From Actinomycetes bacterium (GTDB lineage Bacteria; Actinomycetota; Thermoleophilia; Solirubrobacterales; JACPNS01): a stretch of DNA of 64,000 nt. The stretch is taken from positions 10,445-74,444 of the forward strand of contig JAEYBE010000002.1 in NCBI GenBank assembly GCA_023404495.1. The letters are read 5' to 3'. The notes beneath the pieces are model-generated. The model searched no databases. It had not been told where the DNA came from and was given only the letters and a program-made list of their open reading frames with translations. Positions 24,238 through 33,257 of this stretch are shown here, in pieces (position 1 is the first letter of the stretch; every line of letters begins with the position of its first letter). The translations under genes and the position numbers were made by a program.

Positions 24238-25944
24238 CTACGGGAGGATGCCCTCGGCGGCCGCCACCCGCTCCCACTCAAGACATTCGGCCGTCCGGCG
24301 CTCAGCGTCCCAACCGAGCTCATCGCCCATCACCGCACAGACGCGGTGCACGGCCATCGGCACGTCTCCGCCGCCGGCGACCAACTCGCGCGCCGCGAGC
24401 AGCCCAAGGCGCGTGCGCCGCAGCAGCACGTCGCCGACCGACTGGGCTTGCTCCTTGCGCACGGCCATCAGCACTTCGGCGAGCGGATCGGGCATTCCGG
24501 CGGCGATCGGCTCCGCCAATTCCGGTGCGCTCCTGATCATCGAGATCACCTCGCCCGCGGCGAATCCGTAGCGCGCGGCCAGGTGGGCCGCAACCTGCTC
24601 ATCGACCCCCGGAGCGACGGGCAGATCCTTCGGATCGATCGGCATGCCCAGCGGTAGCTCCTCGGTGCGTGAAGGCGACTCGCGGCGGTCGCGCGCGACG
24701 AGCCGGTCGACGACCTGCTCGGCCATCGGCCGCCAGGTCGTCAGCTTGCCGCCGGTCATCGTGATCATCCCGCTGGGCGTCTCGTACATCTCGGAAGTGC
24801 GAGAAATATCGACTGACTTCTTCGGATCGCCGGTCGAGATCAGCGGCCTGACCCCGGCATACGCACCGGTGACGTGACTCGGCGTCAGCTCGGTGCCGAA
24901 GAAGTTGTTGAGGGCGCCGAGGATGTACTCGACATCGTCCAGCGGCGGCGCGACGTGCGAGAGGTCACCCTCGTACTCAACGTCTGTGGTGCCGACGAGC
25001 GTGCGCCCCATCCAGGGAAGCGTGAACATCATCCGCCCCTCCCCTGCCGGCACCACCAGCGCCGTGCGGCGCAGCGGCAGATCCTCCGTGGCGAAGGTCA
25101 GGTGCGTGCCGCGGCTGGGTTTGATCACCGGCACATCGGTCTCGCGCGCGTCGTCCGGTTTGATCTGATCGGCCCATACGCCGGTCGCGTTCACAACATG
25201 GCGCGCGCGGATCTCGAACTGCGCGTCGCTCTGCGTGTCGCGCGCCAAGACACCGACCACCTCGCCGCCGGACTCGAGCACGCCCTCGGCAGCGACGTCG
25301 TTGGCCAGCAGCGCGCCGTAGCGCTCGGCCTCGCCGAGGATCGTCAGCACCAAACGGACGTCGTCTGTCTGGCAGTCGTAGAAGAGATACGCCGACTTGG
25401 GGTCGCGACCGGCAAGCGCAGGGACGCGCTGGAGCACCTCGTCTCCGTCGATCACCCGATGGCGCTCTGGGGTCCACTCGTTCTCCTCAAACTCCGCGCG
25501 GTAGGCCTTCAAAGAACTCCCGGCCAGCTCGGCCCGGCGCTGTTGCTCGGCCTTGCGCGAGGCCTGGCCTCGCTGCATTGCGTCGTACATGTTCAGGCCC
25601 ACGCCGATCTTGCGGTCGATCCGCTCGCCCTCGAACGCGGTGACCAGGAACGGCGTAGGCCAAACCAGATGCGGCGCCAGGCGCGAGAGAATGCGCCGTT
25701 CGATCAGCGCCTCGCGCACCAGCGCAATGTCGAAGTTCTGCAGATATCGCAGACCCCCGTGCACCATCTTCGAAGACCTGCTGCTCGTGCCGCAGGCGTA
25801 GTCGTCGCGTTCGATCAGAGCGACGTCGTAGCCGCGACTGGATGCGTCAAGCGCAATGCCAGCACCGGTCACTCCGCCGCCGATCACCAACACGTCGAAC
25901 TCCTGGTTCGACAGGGCGGGGACTGCTTGAGCGCGCGCGATCAT
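24238..25944 (-). CDS. glpD: Aerobic glycerol-3-phosphate dehydrogenase GlpD
   Basis: The 568-residue FAD enzyme oxidises glycerol 3-phosphate to dihydroxyacetone phosphate and feeds electrons to quinones at the membrane. The FAD-binding motif is VLVIGGGVTGAGIALDAS (19-36), followed by SSRSSKMVHGGLRYLQ, the family signature. MFTLPWMGRTLVGTTD, GVRPLISTGD and MTGGKLTTWRPMAEQV confirm it, and the C-terminal DAO_C-like helical domain is present. It lies 30 bp downstream of the isocitrate dehydrogenase gene on the same strand; no glpF or glpK is nearby. Confidence 0.95.
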   Translation of the reverse strand: MIARAQAVPALSNQEFDVLVIGGGVTGAGIALDASSRGYDVALIERDDYACGTSSRSSKMVHGGLRYLQNFDIALVREALIERRILSRLAPHLVWPTPFLVTAFEGERIDRKIGVGLNMYDAMQRGQASRKAEQQRRAELAGSSLKAYRAEFEENEWTPERHRVIDGDEVLQRVPALAGRDPKSAYLFYDCQTDDVRLVLTILGEAERYGALLANDVAAEGVLESGGEVVGVLARDTQSDAQFEIRARHVVNATGVWADQIKPDDARETDVPVIKPSRGTHLTFATEDLPLRRTALVVPAGEGRMMFTLPWMGRTLVGTTDVEYEGDLSHVAPPLDDVEYILGALNNFFGTELTPSHVTGAYAGVRPLISTGDPKKSVDISRTSEMYETPSGMITMTGGKLTTWRPMAEQVVDRLVARDRRESPSRTEELPLGMPIDPKDLPVAPGVDEQVAAHLAARYGFAAGEVISMIRSAPELAEPIAAGMPDPLAEVLMAVRKEQAQSVGDVLLRRTRLGLLAARELVAGGGDVPMAVHRVCAVMGDELGWDAERRTAECLEWERVAAAEGILP

Positions 25945-25974
25945 CCCGACATCATGCCGCGGGCGCGGGCGGCG

Positions 25975-28155
25975 TCACGCAGTCAATGCGGCGATCGCCG
26001 CGTTGAACGACTCGCTCGGCCGCATCGCCGCTGCGGTCGCGGCCTCATCCGGGTGGTAGTAGCCGCCGATCTCGACCGGCGAGCCCTGCACCTGCGCCAG
26101 TTCTTTGACAATCTGCGCCTCGCCGTCCGCAAGCACTGACGCGACTGGCGCGAACCGCTCAGCAAGCTCTGCGTCCTCGCTCTGAGCGGCCAGCTCCTGT
26201 GCCCAGTAGAGCGCCAGGTAGAAGTGGCTGCCGCGGTTGTCGAGCTCGCCGCACTTGCGCGAGGGAGATCGACCGTTCTCGAGCAGCGAGCCCGATGCGC
26301 GATCGAGTGCCTCGCCCAGCAGTCGGGCCTTGTCGTTGCCAGTCTTCTCCGCAAGCATCGCCAGGGATTCCGCAAGCGCCAGAAACTCGCCCAGCGAATC
26401 CCAGCGCAGGTGATTCTCTGCGAGAAACTGCTGAACGTGTTTGGGCGCCGAGCCGCCGGCGCCGGTTTCAAACAGGCCACCGCCTTTCATCAGCGGGACG
26501 ATCGAGAGCATCTTCGCGCTGGTGCCGAGTTCGAGAATCGGAAAGAGGTCGGTCAAGTAGTCACGCAAAACATTCCCGGTGACAGAGATCGTGTCGAGGC
26601 CCCCACGTGCGCGCTCAAGCGTGAAGCGCGCGGCGGCCGCGACATCGAGGATCTCGATCTGCAGCCCGTCGATGTCGAGCTTCGAGAGTTCGTCGTGGAC
26701 CTTGACCAGCAGCTCGGCGTCGTGCGGTCGGGTCTCGTCGAGCCAGAAAACCGCGGGCGTGTCCGTGGCCCGCGCTCGGCGCACCGCGAGCTGGACCCAG
26801 TCGCGGATCGGCGCATCCTTGGTCTGACAGGCGCGGAAGATGTCGCCCGGTTCGACCGACTGCTCGAGCAGCACATTTCCGTCGGCGTCGACGATTCGCA
26901 CCGCGCCAGCTTGCTCAATCTCGAAGGTCTTGTCGTGCGAACCGTATTCCTCGGCCTTCTGCGCCATCAAGCCGACGTTCGCGGTGGCGCCCATCGAAGC
27001 TGGGTCAAACGCGCCGTGCCGCTTGCAGTGCTCGATCGTCTCCGCGTAGAGCGCCGCGTAGCTCGAGTCGGGGATCACGCACTTGGTGTCCTCCTGTTCG
27101 CCGCGGGCATTCCAGCCCTGGCCGGATGCGCGGATCAGCGCCGGCATCGAGGCGTCGACGATCACGTCGCTCGGGACGTGCAGGTTGGTGATTCCGCGAT
27201 CAGAGTCGACCATGTAGAGATCCGGTCCGGCGGCAAGCGACGCTTCGACTTCGGGCTTGGCCTCCGGGTGCGACGCGAGCAGGCTCGCGAGGCCGTCGTT
27301 TGCGTGAGCGCCGGCGTACTGCTCAAAGAGCTCCGCGCCGACAAACGCAGTCACGGCGTGTCCGAAGATGATCGGATCGGAGACTTTCATCATCGTGGCC
27401 TTCAAGTGGATCGAGAAGAGCACCCCCTGCTCTTTCGCATCGGCGATCTGGCCCGCAAGAAACTCCGTCAGCGCCGCCTTTTTCATCACGGCGGCGTCGA
27501 TCACCTCGCCAGTCTGCAGCGGCAGAGCGTCTTTGAGGACCGTCACCGATCCGTCCCCTGAGACGTGCTCGATTCTCGCCTGCGTCGCCCCGGCGACAGT
27601 CGTCGAGCGCTCGGTCGATCGGAAGTCGCCGGCCCCCATCGTTGCGACGTGCGAGCGCGAAGCCGAAGACCAGGCCCCCATCGAGTGTGGATGGTTCTTG
27701 GCGAACGCCTTGACCGAGGCGGCCGAGCGACGGTCCGAGTTCCCCTCGCGCAGTACCGGGTTCACTGCGCTGCCCTTGACCGCGTCATAGCGCGCGCGAA
27801 TCTCCAGCTGATCGTCGCCACTCGGGTCCTCCGGATAGTCAGGAATCGCGAAACCCTGTGCCTGCAGTTCGGCGATCGCGGTCTTCAGCTGCGGCAGCGA
27901 CGCGCTGACATTTGGAAGCTTGATGATGTTCGCTTCCGGGGTCTTGGCCAGCGCGCCCAGCTCGGCGAGCGCGTCGGGCGTCTGTTGCTCAGGGGTCAAG
28001 TGCTCGGGAAACTGCGCGAGGATCCGGCCGGCCAGCGAGATGTCGCGCGTCTCCACCTCGACTCCGGCGCTCGCGGCAAACGCCTCGATCACCGGCAGCA
28101 GAGAGTGCGTGGCGAGCGCGGGTGCTTCGTCTGTGTGCGTATAAATGATCTTCAT
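25975..28155 (-). CDS. icd: Monomeric NADP-dependent isocitrate dehydrogenase
   Basis: At 726 residues this is the large monomeric type of isocitrate dehydrogenase, unrelated in length to the usual homodimeric form of about 420. It oxidatively decarboxylates isocitrate to 2-oxoglutarate, making NADPH. The N-terminus MKIIYTHTDEAPALATHSLLP is diagnostic. NIIKLPNVSAS, NPVLREGNSDRR, HPHSMGAWS and PDSSYAALYAETIEHCKRHG follow in order. The gene faces the SDR gene divergently with a 63-bp shared promoter region. Confidence 0.97.
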   Translation of the reverse strand: MKIIYTHTDEAPALATHSLLPVIEAFAASAGVEVETRDISLAGRILAQFPEHLTPEQQTPDALAELGALAKTPEANIIKLPNVSASLPQLKTAIAELQAQGFAIPDYPEDPSGDDQLEIRARYDAVKGSAVNPVLREGNSDRRSAASVKAFAKNHPHSMGAWSSASRSHVATMGAGDFRSTERSTTVAGATQARIEHVSGDGSVTVLKDALPLQTGEVIDAAVMKKAALTEFLAGQIADAKEQGVLFSIHLKATMMKVSDPIIFGHAVTAFVGAELFEQYAGAHANDGLASLLASHPEAKPEVEASLAAGPDLYMVDSDRGITNLHVPSDVIVDASMPALIRASGQGWNARGEQEDTKCVIPDSSYAALYAETIEHCKRHGAFDPASMGATANVGLMAQKAEEYGSHDKTFEIEQAGAVRIVDADGNVLLEQSVEPGDIFRACQTKDAPIRDWVQLAVRRARATDTPAVFWLDETRPHDAELLVKVHDELSKLDIDGLQIEILDVAAAARFTLERARGGLDTISVTGNVLRDYLTDLFPILELGTSAKMLSIVPLMKGGGLFETGAGGSAPKHVQQFLAENHLRWDSLGEFLALAESLAMLAEKTGNDKARLLGEALDRASGSLLENGRSPSRKCGELDNRGSHFYLALYWAQELAAQSEDAELAERFAPVASVLADGEAQIVKELAQVQGSPVEIGGYYHPDEAATAAAMRPSESFNAAIAALTA

Positions 28156-28218
28156 CTGGGGGGTTCGCTTCCTGCTCGAAGGGGTCGCCGAAATCTATCG
28201 CGCGTAGAATCGCCCCCA

Positions 28219-29004
28219 ATGGCAGAGGGGAAGCCACCAATTGAGCAGCCGCCGCCACTCGCCGACGGCGCGCTTTCCGGGAAGGTGGCTCTGATCACCG
28301 GCGGCGCCAACGGACTCGGGAGGGCTTTCGCTGCGGCGCTGCTTGAGCAGGACGCCGTGGTGACGATCGCCGACATTGACGTCGAGGGTGGCGAGGCGAC
28401 GGCCGATGAACTCGGCTGCGCGTTCATCGAACTCGATGTGACCGATGCCGAAGCCAACGCGCGCTGCGCCGCGCAAACTGCTGAGCGCTTCGGCGGCCTT
28501 GAGCTCGTGCTGCTCAACGCCGGTATCGAAAGCCCGTATTCGCTGGGCGATGACTTCGACGCGAATGCCTACCGGCGAGCGATGTCGATCAATCTCGATG
28601 GCGTCGTCTACGGCTTTCACGCGGTGCGCCCACACATGATCGCCGGGGGCGGCGGCTCGGTGCTTGCCACCGCCTCGCTGGCGGGCCTGGCAGCGATGGC
28701 ACCGCAGCCCGTCTACGGCGCAAACAAGGCGGCCGTGGTGGGCCTCGCGCGAGCGCTCGGCCCAGCGCATGCGCATGAGGGAATCAGGTTCAACGCGATC
28801 TGCCCCGGCTTTGCCGACACGGCGATTATCGACGGAATCCGTGAAATGCTCGGTGCCGGCGGTGTTCCGATCATCGAGCCGCGAACGGTCGCCGACGCCG
28901 CACTGCGCGTACTCGCCAGCGGCGACACCGGGCGCGCCCTGGTCGTGCAGGCCGGCGTTGACCCCTACTACTACCGCTTCCCAAACCTTCCGCGGGCGCG
29001 CTAA
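28219..29004 (+). CDS. Short-chain dehydrogenase/reductase (SDR)
   Basis: The 261-residue classical SDR binds NAD(P) through TGGANGLGRAFA (about 28-39). An Asp at the end of the second strand (IADIDVEGGEA) suggests preference for NAD. NAG appears as LNAGIES, the catalytic Ser lies in ATASLAGLA, and the YxxxK pair in VYGANKAAVVG. The substrate is unknown. I start it at ATG 28219, preceding a 20-residue lead before the Rossmann fold. Its stop overlaps the stop of the convergent GGDEF gene by 3 bp. Confidence 0.9.
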   Translation: MAEGKPPIEQPPPLADGALSGKVALITGGANGLGRAFAAALLEQDAVVTIADIDVEGGEATADELGCAFIELDVTDAEANARCAAQTAERFGGLELVLLNAGIESPYSLGDDFDANAYRRAMSINLDGVVYGFHAVRPHMIAGGGGSVLATASLAGLAAMAPQPVYGANKAAVVGLARALGPAHAHEGIRFNAICPGFADTAIIDGIREMLGAGGVPIIEPRTVADAALRVLASGDTGRALVVQAGVDPYYYRFPNLPRAR

Positions 29005-30965
29005 CTAATCGCAAGCTCGAGCCCGGACTGCGAGTCCGCCGGCGGCTGACTGCGCACAGCGGCAGACGCCATGTCGGCCGCGCTCATCCCCGGTGACCAG
29101 AGCGCGCCGCCGTACCGCAGTCCCAGCAGGGCGCTCACCGGAGTGCTCCGATTCGGCTCATATGCACCGATCGCGTGCTCGCAGTGTGCGATCACGTCGG
29201 CGACGTGCTGCTCGTGGTGAGCGCGGAAGACGACCGCAAAGTCGTCGCTACCGATTCTGTAGACGGTGCCATCGCTCGCAATCGCGTCGCGCAGGCCCGA
29301 GGCGACCTCGACTAGTTCGAGCTCGCTGGTGCGACGCTCGGGCCCAGCGGCACCGAAGTCGATTGCGATCACCGCCGGGACACCTTGCAGGCGCTGCTCG
29401 CGCGATGGCGATGCGTCGGCGCTGCGCGGGATCATTCGCACGAGCTCGCGCTCAAACGCCGTGCGATTCCCGAGACCGGTCTGCGGATCGACCAACGAGA
29501 GGTCAGCGGCCTTGCGCTCGGCGATCGTCAGCGTGCGCGCGTTGCGCTGCACGGTGTCGGCGAGCACGACGATCGTGACCAGGATCGTCAGCGTGCGCAT
29601 CTGGTCGCTGTCAGAAACCGGGGCCTGCGAGATCACCGCCGTGAGCACAGCGGCAAAGCCAGAGATCGTCGCAATCAGCGTCTCCATCCTGGTGCCGAAG
29701 GTCGCGAAGTAGGTGACGAGCAGGATCGAGGCGCTGAGCAGGACGCTGGTGGCGCCGCCGGTCGCGGCGATCGCAAAGCCGAGCGCGACGCTCAACGGAA
29801 CAGAGAGCAGAACGCTCGCCGGGGCATTGACGCTTTCGATAGCGGGGCGGCTGCGGCCGCTGGAGACGCGCTCGAGTTGATCGTGCATGTGGCGAGCGCG
29901 CTCCGCCGCCGAGACCGACGAATCGATCACCGTCTCGTGCAGCGCCTGGTCGGGCGCGCGCTCAGGCTCGGCCGCCGCGAGCAGCTGGGCGAGTTCGCCC
30001 GTGGCCGCGACCGCCGAACTGGCGGCCACGCGCAAGCCGTCGTCGGCCTGCGCATTGGCCAGTTCGAGCCGCTCGTGAAAGCGCGAGCGCCAACGCCCTG
30101 CGCTCTTCAGGTCGCCGGCCGGAAGCAGCACCGCAAAATCAACTCCGCCCAGGCGCGCGATCTGGTCTACGTCGAGGCTCGCCGCGCGCATCGCGTCGGC
30201 GATGCGGCGCAGTGCCGCGTCGCCGGCGAGGTGTCCGCCGGCAAGATTGATCTCGTCGATCCCCTCGGCCCGCACGCGGACAACCGCGTACGGCACATCC
30301 AGCGAAGCGAGTCCAGCGCTGTACTCGTCAAGCGCCCGGCGAGTCCCCGCGCCGGTCAGCGGATCCATGTAGGCAAGCCGGCGCGCCTCGAGTTCGGCCG
30401 ATACGGCAGAGCTCCGCTTGAGCGCGATCAGCGCGGCAGAGACGATCCAGATCGCCACCGCCAGCACGATCGTCGCCAAGAAGTCGCTGCTGGTCGATTC
30501 CTGCCAGTCATAGGCGATCGGCGCGAGCGCGCAGAGGCAGGCCAGCGCGATCAGCGCGGTCCGCACCGCCGCGCGCTCGACGAATGCCGCGATGAAGACG
30601 ATGATCACCGCGTAGAAGAAGACATACGGACTGTCTGGGCCGCCGCTGACGGCCACCAAGGCGAGCGCCGCAAAGCAGGTGATCGTGATCATCGCGACCT
30701 CGAGCCAGAGCGCGCGACGAACCGGCAGCCGCGGAAAGACCCATTGCCAAGTCGCCAGCGCGGCGATTGACGTTGCCAGCAACGCGCTGAATGCGCCCGC
30801 CGAGAGGGCGTTGACTCCGGTGATCTGCGAAGCACTGACCACCACGACCGCGAGCAGCCAGTCGCGCATGCCGATTTGACGCCTCAGATCCATGTCGAGG
30901 GCGCGTTCCAGGCGTAGCGAAAGGAATCCGTCCCCCCGCCCGGACGTCGAGCTGCCGGCCGTCAT
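29001..30965 (-). CDS. Membrane protein with two degenerate GGDEF domains
   Basis: Domain order in the 654 residues is: about six membrane helices (35-185), a first GGDEF domain (about 195-330, starting YMDPLTGAGTRR), a linker, about four more helices (382-472), and a second GGDEF domain (about 488-620, starting LVDPQTGLGNR). The signature of the first reads GGVDF (273-277), where the metal-binding third residue is lost. The second reads GSDDF (572-576), with Ser replacing the second Gly. The family makes cyclic di-GMP; domain one is probably inactive and domain two doubtful. Such proteins can act as GTP or c-di-GMP sensors. It stands alone, convergent with the SDR gene. Confidence 0.85.
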   Translation of the reverse strand: MTAGSSTSGRGDGFLSLRLERALDMDLRRQIGMRDWLLAVVVVSASQITGVNALSAGAFSALLATSIAALATWQWVFPRLPVRRALWLEVAMITITCFAALALVAVSGGPDSPYVFFYAVIIVFIAAFVERAAVRTALIALACLCALAPIAYDWQESTSSDFLATIVLAVAIWIVSAALIALKRSSAVSAELEARRLAYMDPLTGAGTRRALDEYSAGLASLDVPYAVVRVRAEGIDEINLAGGHLAGDAALRRIADAMRAASLDVDQIARLGGVDFAVLLPAGDLKSAGRWRSRFHERLELANAQADDGLRVAASSAVAATGELAQLLAAAEPERAPDQALHETVIDSSVSAAERARHMHDQLERVSSGRSRPAIESVNAPASVLLSVPLSVALGFAIAATGGATSVLLSASILLVTYFATFGTRMETLIATISGFAAVLTAVISQAPVSDSDQMRTLTILVTIVVLADTVQRNARTLTIAERKAADLSLVDPQTGLGNRTAFERELVRMIPRSADASPSREQRLQGVPAVIAIDFGAAGPERRTSELELVEVASGLRDAIASDGTVYRIGSDDFAVVFRAHHEQHVADVIAHCEHAIGAYEPNRSTPVSALLGLRYGGALWSPGMSAADMASAAVRSQPPADSQSGLELAIS

Positions 30966-31013
30966 TAGCTGTAGGTATATCCGCTGGTTGGTGGTTTCGC
31001 AACTCTGTGCAGC

Positions 31014-31042
31014 AAAAAGGCCCCGCGATTGCGGGGCCTTTT
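31014..31042 (-). terminator. Rho-independent terminator of the sigma factor gene
   Basis: Arms GGCCCCGC and GCGGGGCC (8 pairs) enclose a four-base loop, with A5 on the left and T4 on the right of the plus strand. Read on the minus strand, the hairpin is followed by TTTTT. It begins 23 bp after the sigma factor stop and lies before the GGDEF gene start, so it ends the sigma transcript. Confidence 0.92.
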
Positions 31043-31064
31043 CACGAATTGCTTGTCCCGCTGG

Positions 31065-32123
31065 CTAGGCGGCCCGTAGCGCTACGGCTTCCGGGTCCTG
31101 CGCGAGGCGCTTGAGCGCGGCGTTCTCGATCTCGCGCACGCGGGCGGCGGTCATGCCGGATCCGCGGGCGATCGCCTCAGCAGTACGGGGTTCGCCGCCT
31201 GCCAGGCCATAGCGCTCGGCGAGCACGTGGCGCTCGTCAGGCGAGAGGCGCGAGAGCAGGCGCGTGATCTTGCGCTGACGCTCGGCCTCGACGGCAAACT
31301 CCTCGGGAGTGATCGTGTCCTCGTCCTCGAGGAAGTCACCGAACTCGGAGTCGCCCTCGCCGACCGGGAGAGAAAGCGAGGTCGGCTTGAGCGCGGCAAG
31401 CTTGACGCGCTCGACTTCCTCGATCTCCATGTCGGTCGCCTCGGCGATCTCGGCGTCGGTGGGCTCGCGGGCGAGCTCGACGGCCAGACGACGAGTGGCC
31501 TTCTGGATCTTGGCCAGCTGCTGCGCGACGTGCACCGGGAGACGCACAGTGCGTCCCTGGTTCTGCGTTGCGCGCTGCATCGACTGGCGGATCCACCAGG
31601 TCGCGTAGGTGCTGAACTTGAATCCCTTTCGCCAGTCGAACTTCTCGGCCGCGCGGTTGAGGCCGATCACGCCCTCCTGGATCAGGTCTCCGAACTCGAG
31701 ACCCTGGTCGCGGTACTTACCGGCGAGCTTGATCACGAGCTTCATGTTGTTCTCGATCAGCTGACGCTTGGCGACTTCGTCGCCGCGCTCGATGCGCTTG
31801 GCCAGGGTGACCTCCTGCTCGCGCGTGAGGATCTTGTGGCGGCTGGCGCGGTTGATGAAGTGACGCGTCAGGTCGCTGGGCAGCTCCGCCGAGACGGCGT
31901 GGTCGCTCAGCGCGCGCTTCTCGATCGCGCTGGCCTCGTCGTCCTCGCCCTTGATGATCGTGACATCGGCCTCGATCAGGCGCGAGCGGACGTCATCGAG
32001 CATCACTTCTTCGAGCTCGTGAACCTCAGCGAGTTCGAGGAGGCGCTCCTCGGTGACCGATTCGGCCTCAAGCAGCGAGCCGATCTCGGGGATCTCAAAA
32101 ATGTCCTGCGTGAATGTTGCCAA
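31065..32123 (-). CDS. RNA polymerase sigma factor, RpoD/SigA family
   Basis: The 352-residue sigma-70 has a short acidic N-terminus, region 1.2 (LTRHFINRASRHKILTREQE), region 2 with the core- and -10-binding segments (KLAGKYRDQGLEFGDLIQEG, then GFKFSTYATWWIRQSM), region 3 (RTVRLPVHVAQQL) and region 4 with a C-terminal HTH (GMTAARVREIENAALKRL). Group 1 or group 2 cannot be fixed here; the short N-terminus would suit either in this phylum. The start is TTG at 32123, with AAGG upstream and an in-frame stop just before. A strong terminator follows. Confidence 0.92.
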   Translation of the reverse strand: MATFTQDIFEIPEIGSLLEAESVTEERLLELAEVHELEEVMLDDVRSRLIEADVTIIKGEDDEASAIEKRALSDHAVSAELPSDLTRHFINRASRHKILTREQEVTLAKRIERGDEVAKRQLIENNMKLVIKLAGKYRDQGLEFGDLIQEGVIGLNRAAEKFDWRKGFKFSTYATWWIRQSMQRATQNQGRTVRLPVHVAQQLAKIQKATRRLAVELAREPTDAEIAEATDMEIEEVERVKLAALKPTSLSLPVGEGDSEFGDFLEDEDTITPEEFAVEAERQRKITRLLSRLSPDERHVLAERYGLAGGEPRTAEAIARGSGMTAARVREIENAALKRLAQDPEAVALRAA

Positions 32124-32236
32124 TGTGTGCCTTGCTTCTTAGTGGGGTCTGGATGGCATTCGTTGCCTGTTTCGACGACCGGGTCGAACCGGAACTTTGC
32201 CTGTCTTGCTGGAAGATGTTTCGACGCCGCTTGGAT

Positions 32237-32275
32237 GGGGTCGGTGGGGGGCGGCGGCGCCTTGGGGCTTGGGGG
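32237..32275 (+). other. Potential G-quadruplex sequence
   Basis: Four runs of at least four G (GGGG, GGGGGG, GGGG, GGGGG) are separated by 5, 12 and 3 bases. They lie on the strand that is the template for the sigma factor gene, about 115-150 bp before its start codon. The 12-base loop is long, so folding is uncertain. Confidence 0.4.
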
Positions 32276-32287
32276 ATTAGTTACTTA

Positions 32288-32317
32288 ATGTTACAAACTC
32301 TGTCTGACGGATGTCTC
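32288..32317 (-). promoter_or_regulatory. Possible sigma-70-type promoter for the sigma factor gene
   Basis: On the minus strand, GAGACA and TAACAT are separated by 18 bp, resembling -35 TTGACA and -10 TATAAT loosely. The start codon is about 165 bp downstream. This is a pattern match only. Confidence 0.25.
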
Positions 32318-32585
32318 AGTCGAAATCGACTTCAAACTACCTGTTTATGGCTGGTTTCGCCGCGACCTTCTGCGGGGAGCAAATCGACCCACATTCGGTC
32401 GCTTTCGTCGATCCCGGCCGCGCGCGGCGGTCCAAGTACGACGCAACGCATCATAAGGAATCTGACCGCCGAATGCAAGACCAATTTCGGTATTGCGATC
32501 GGAGTTTCAGACATTCGCCTACAAGGCGCACTCTTAATAACGGTTTGGCGCCGAAATTGTTTCGTTTTTCGGTGCTTTCCAGCGG

Positions 32586-33257
32586 TTAAGCAGCGGTTGC
32601 TGAGTGCGCCGCGTCACGCTCAGCGACCGGCCAGTCGAGCGTTTCGCGCCGTTTGAGGCGCTTGAGCATTCGGATCAGCAGCGGACCGGCGAGCATGAAG
32701 AAGCCGAAATTGGCCACGATATGCGCGATGTCAAACGGCGCTGAGGTGGTCGTCTGGATCCAGAAACTGGTCGAGAGGTCCGACGAGGCGAGATTGACGG
32801 CGCTGCCGAAATTGACCACCACGCCGTAGAGCAGTCCAGCGACCGCGCACCACAGAGCGAGCGGCAGTCGCCCCCGGAAACTCGAGTCAACCCCCACCCC
32901 ACTTCGCGCCAGCGCCGCGCCGAGCAAGCCGCAGAGACCCCATGCGAGCATCTGCCACGGCGTCCAGGGACCTTGTGTGAAGTAGAAGTTCGAAACCAAG
33001 GCGGTCAGCGCTCCGACCATCCAGCCGGGAGCAAAGCCGAGCGCAAAGCCCGCGACGATCACGATGTCTGTGGTCGGCTTGACATTCGGAAACGGCGCAA
33101 AGAGCACGCGGCCGATCACCCCGAATGCGACCAGCGCCGCAACCGTGGCGACGACGCGCGCGCTCGGCCGGCTGCGCTCAAACCAAAAGAATCCCGCCGT
33201 GATCGCGCTCGCCAGCAGCGCGAGGCTGCCGAGCTGCCAGAGCTCCCCGCTGGTCAC
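32586..33257 (-). CDS. ECF transporter S component, predicted cobalamin-specific
   Basis: This 223-residue protein with about six membrane helices is the substrate-binding S component of an energy-coupling factor transporter. The stretch GRVLFAPFPNVKPTTDIVIV followed by GWMVGALTALVSNFYFTQGPWTPWQM is typical of the S-component branch that includes predicted cobalamin and related group II proteins. Its start overlaps the ATPase stop by 4 bp and it ends an operon headed by a cobalamin riboswitch, which is the basis for the substrate prediction. Sequence alone would leave the vitamin undecided. Confidence 0.8.
   Translation of the reverse strand: MTSGELWQLGSLALLASAITAGFFWFERSRPSARVVATVAALVAFGVIGRVLFAPFPNVKPTTDIVIVAGFALGFAPGWMVGALTALVSNFYFTQGPWTPWQMLAWGLCGLLGAALARSGVGVDSSFRGRLPLALWCAVAGLLYGVVVNFGSAVNLASSDLSTSFWIQTTTSAPFDIAHIVANFGFFMLAGPLLIRMLKRLKRRETLDWPVAERDAAHSATAA

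Larger units (their letters stand above)
32124..32585. other. Long leader/intergenic region upstream of the sigma factor gene
   Basis: This 462-bp non-coding stretch is less GC-rich than the surroundings. It holds a G-run cluster on the plus strand (32237-32275) and a possible promoter for the sigma gene (32288-32317). It also has a 9-bp inverted repeat, CAATTTCGG at 32482-32490 and CCGAAATTG at 32551-32559, downstream of the ECF operon. Short open frames here have no family features and poor codon use. No clear terminator of the ECF operon is seen. Confidence 0.6.

Noticed and set aside
24874..27561. Two plus-strand frames over 420 residues opposite glpD and icd
   Set aside because: Both are exact shadows of conserved enzymes and show the same low-complexity composition as other antisense frames here.
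29385..30770. 461-residue plus-strand frame opposite the GGDEF gene
   Set aside because: Composition is Arg/Asp/His-rich with no fold signature; the minus-strand gene has clear domains.
32114..32656. 180-residue plus-strand frame in the region upstream of the sigma gene
   Set aside because: No ribosome binding site, no family features, and it runs into the 3' end of the S-component gene. Better read as non-coding.
32586..33257. Riboflavin (RibU-like) or thiamine S component
   Set aside because: No FMN or TPP riboswitch is present, while an unmistakable B12 riboswitch and DUF4430 proteins head the same operon.
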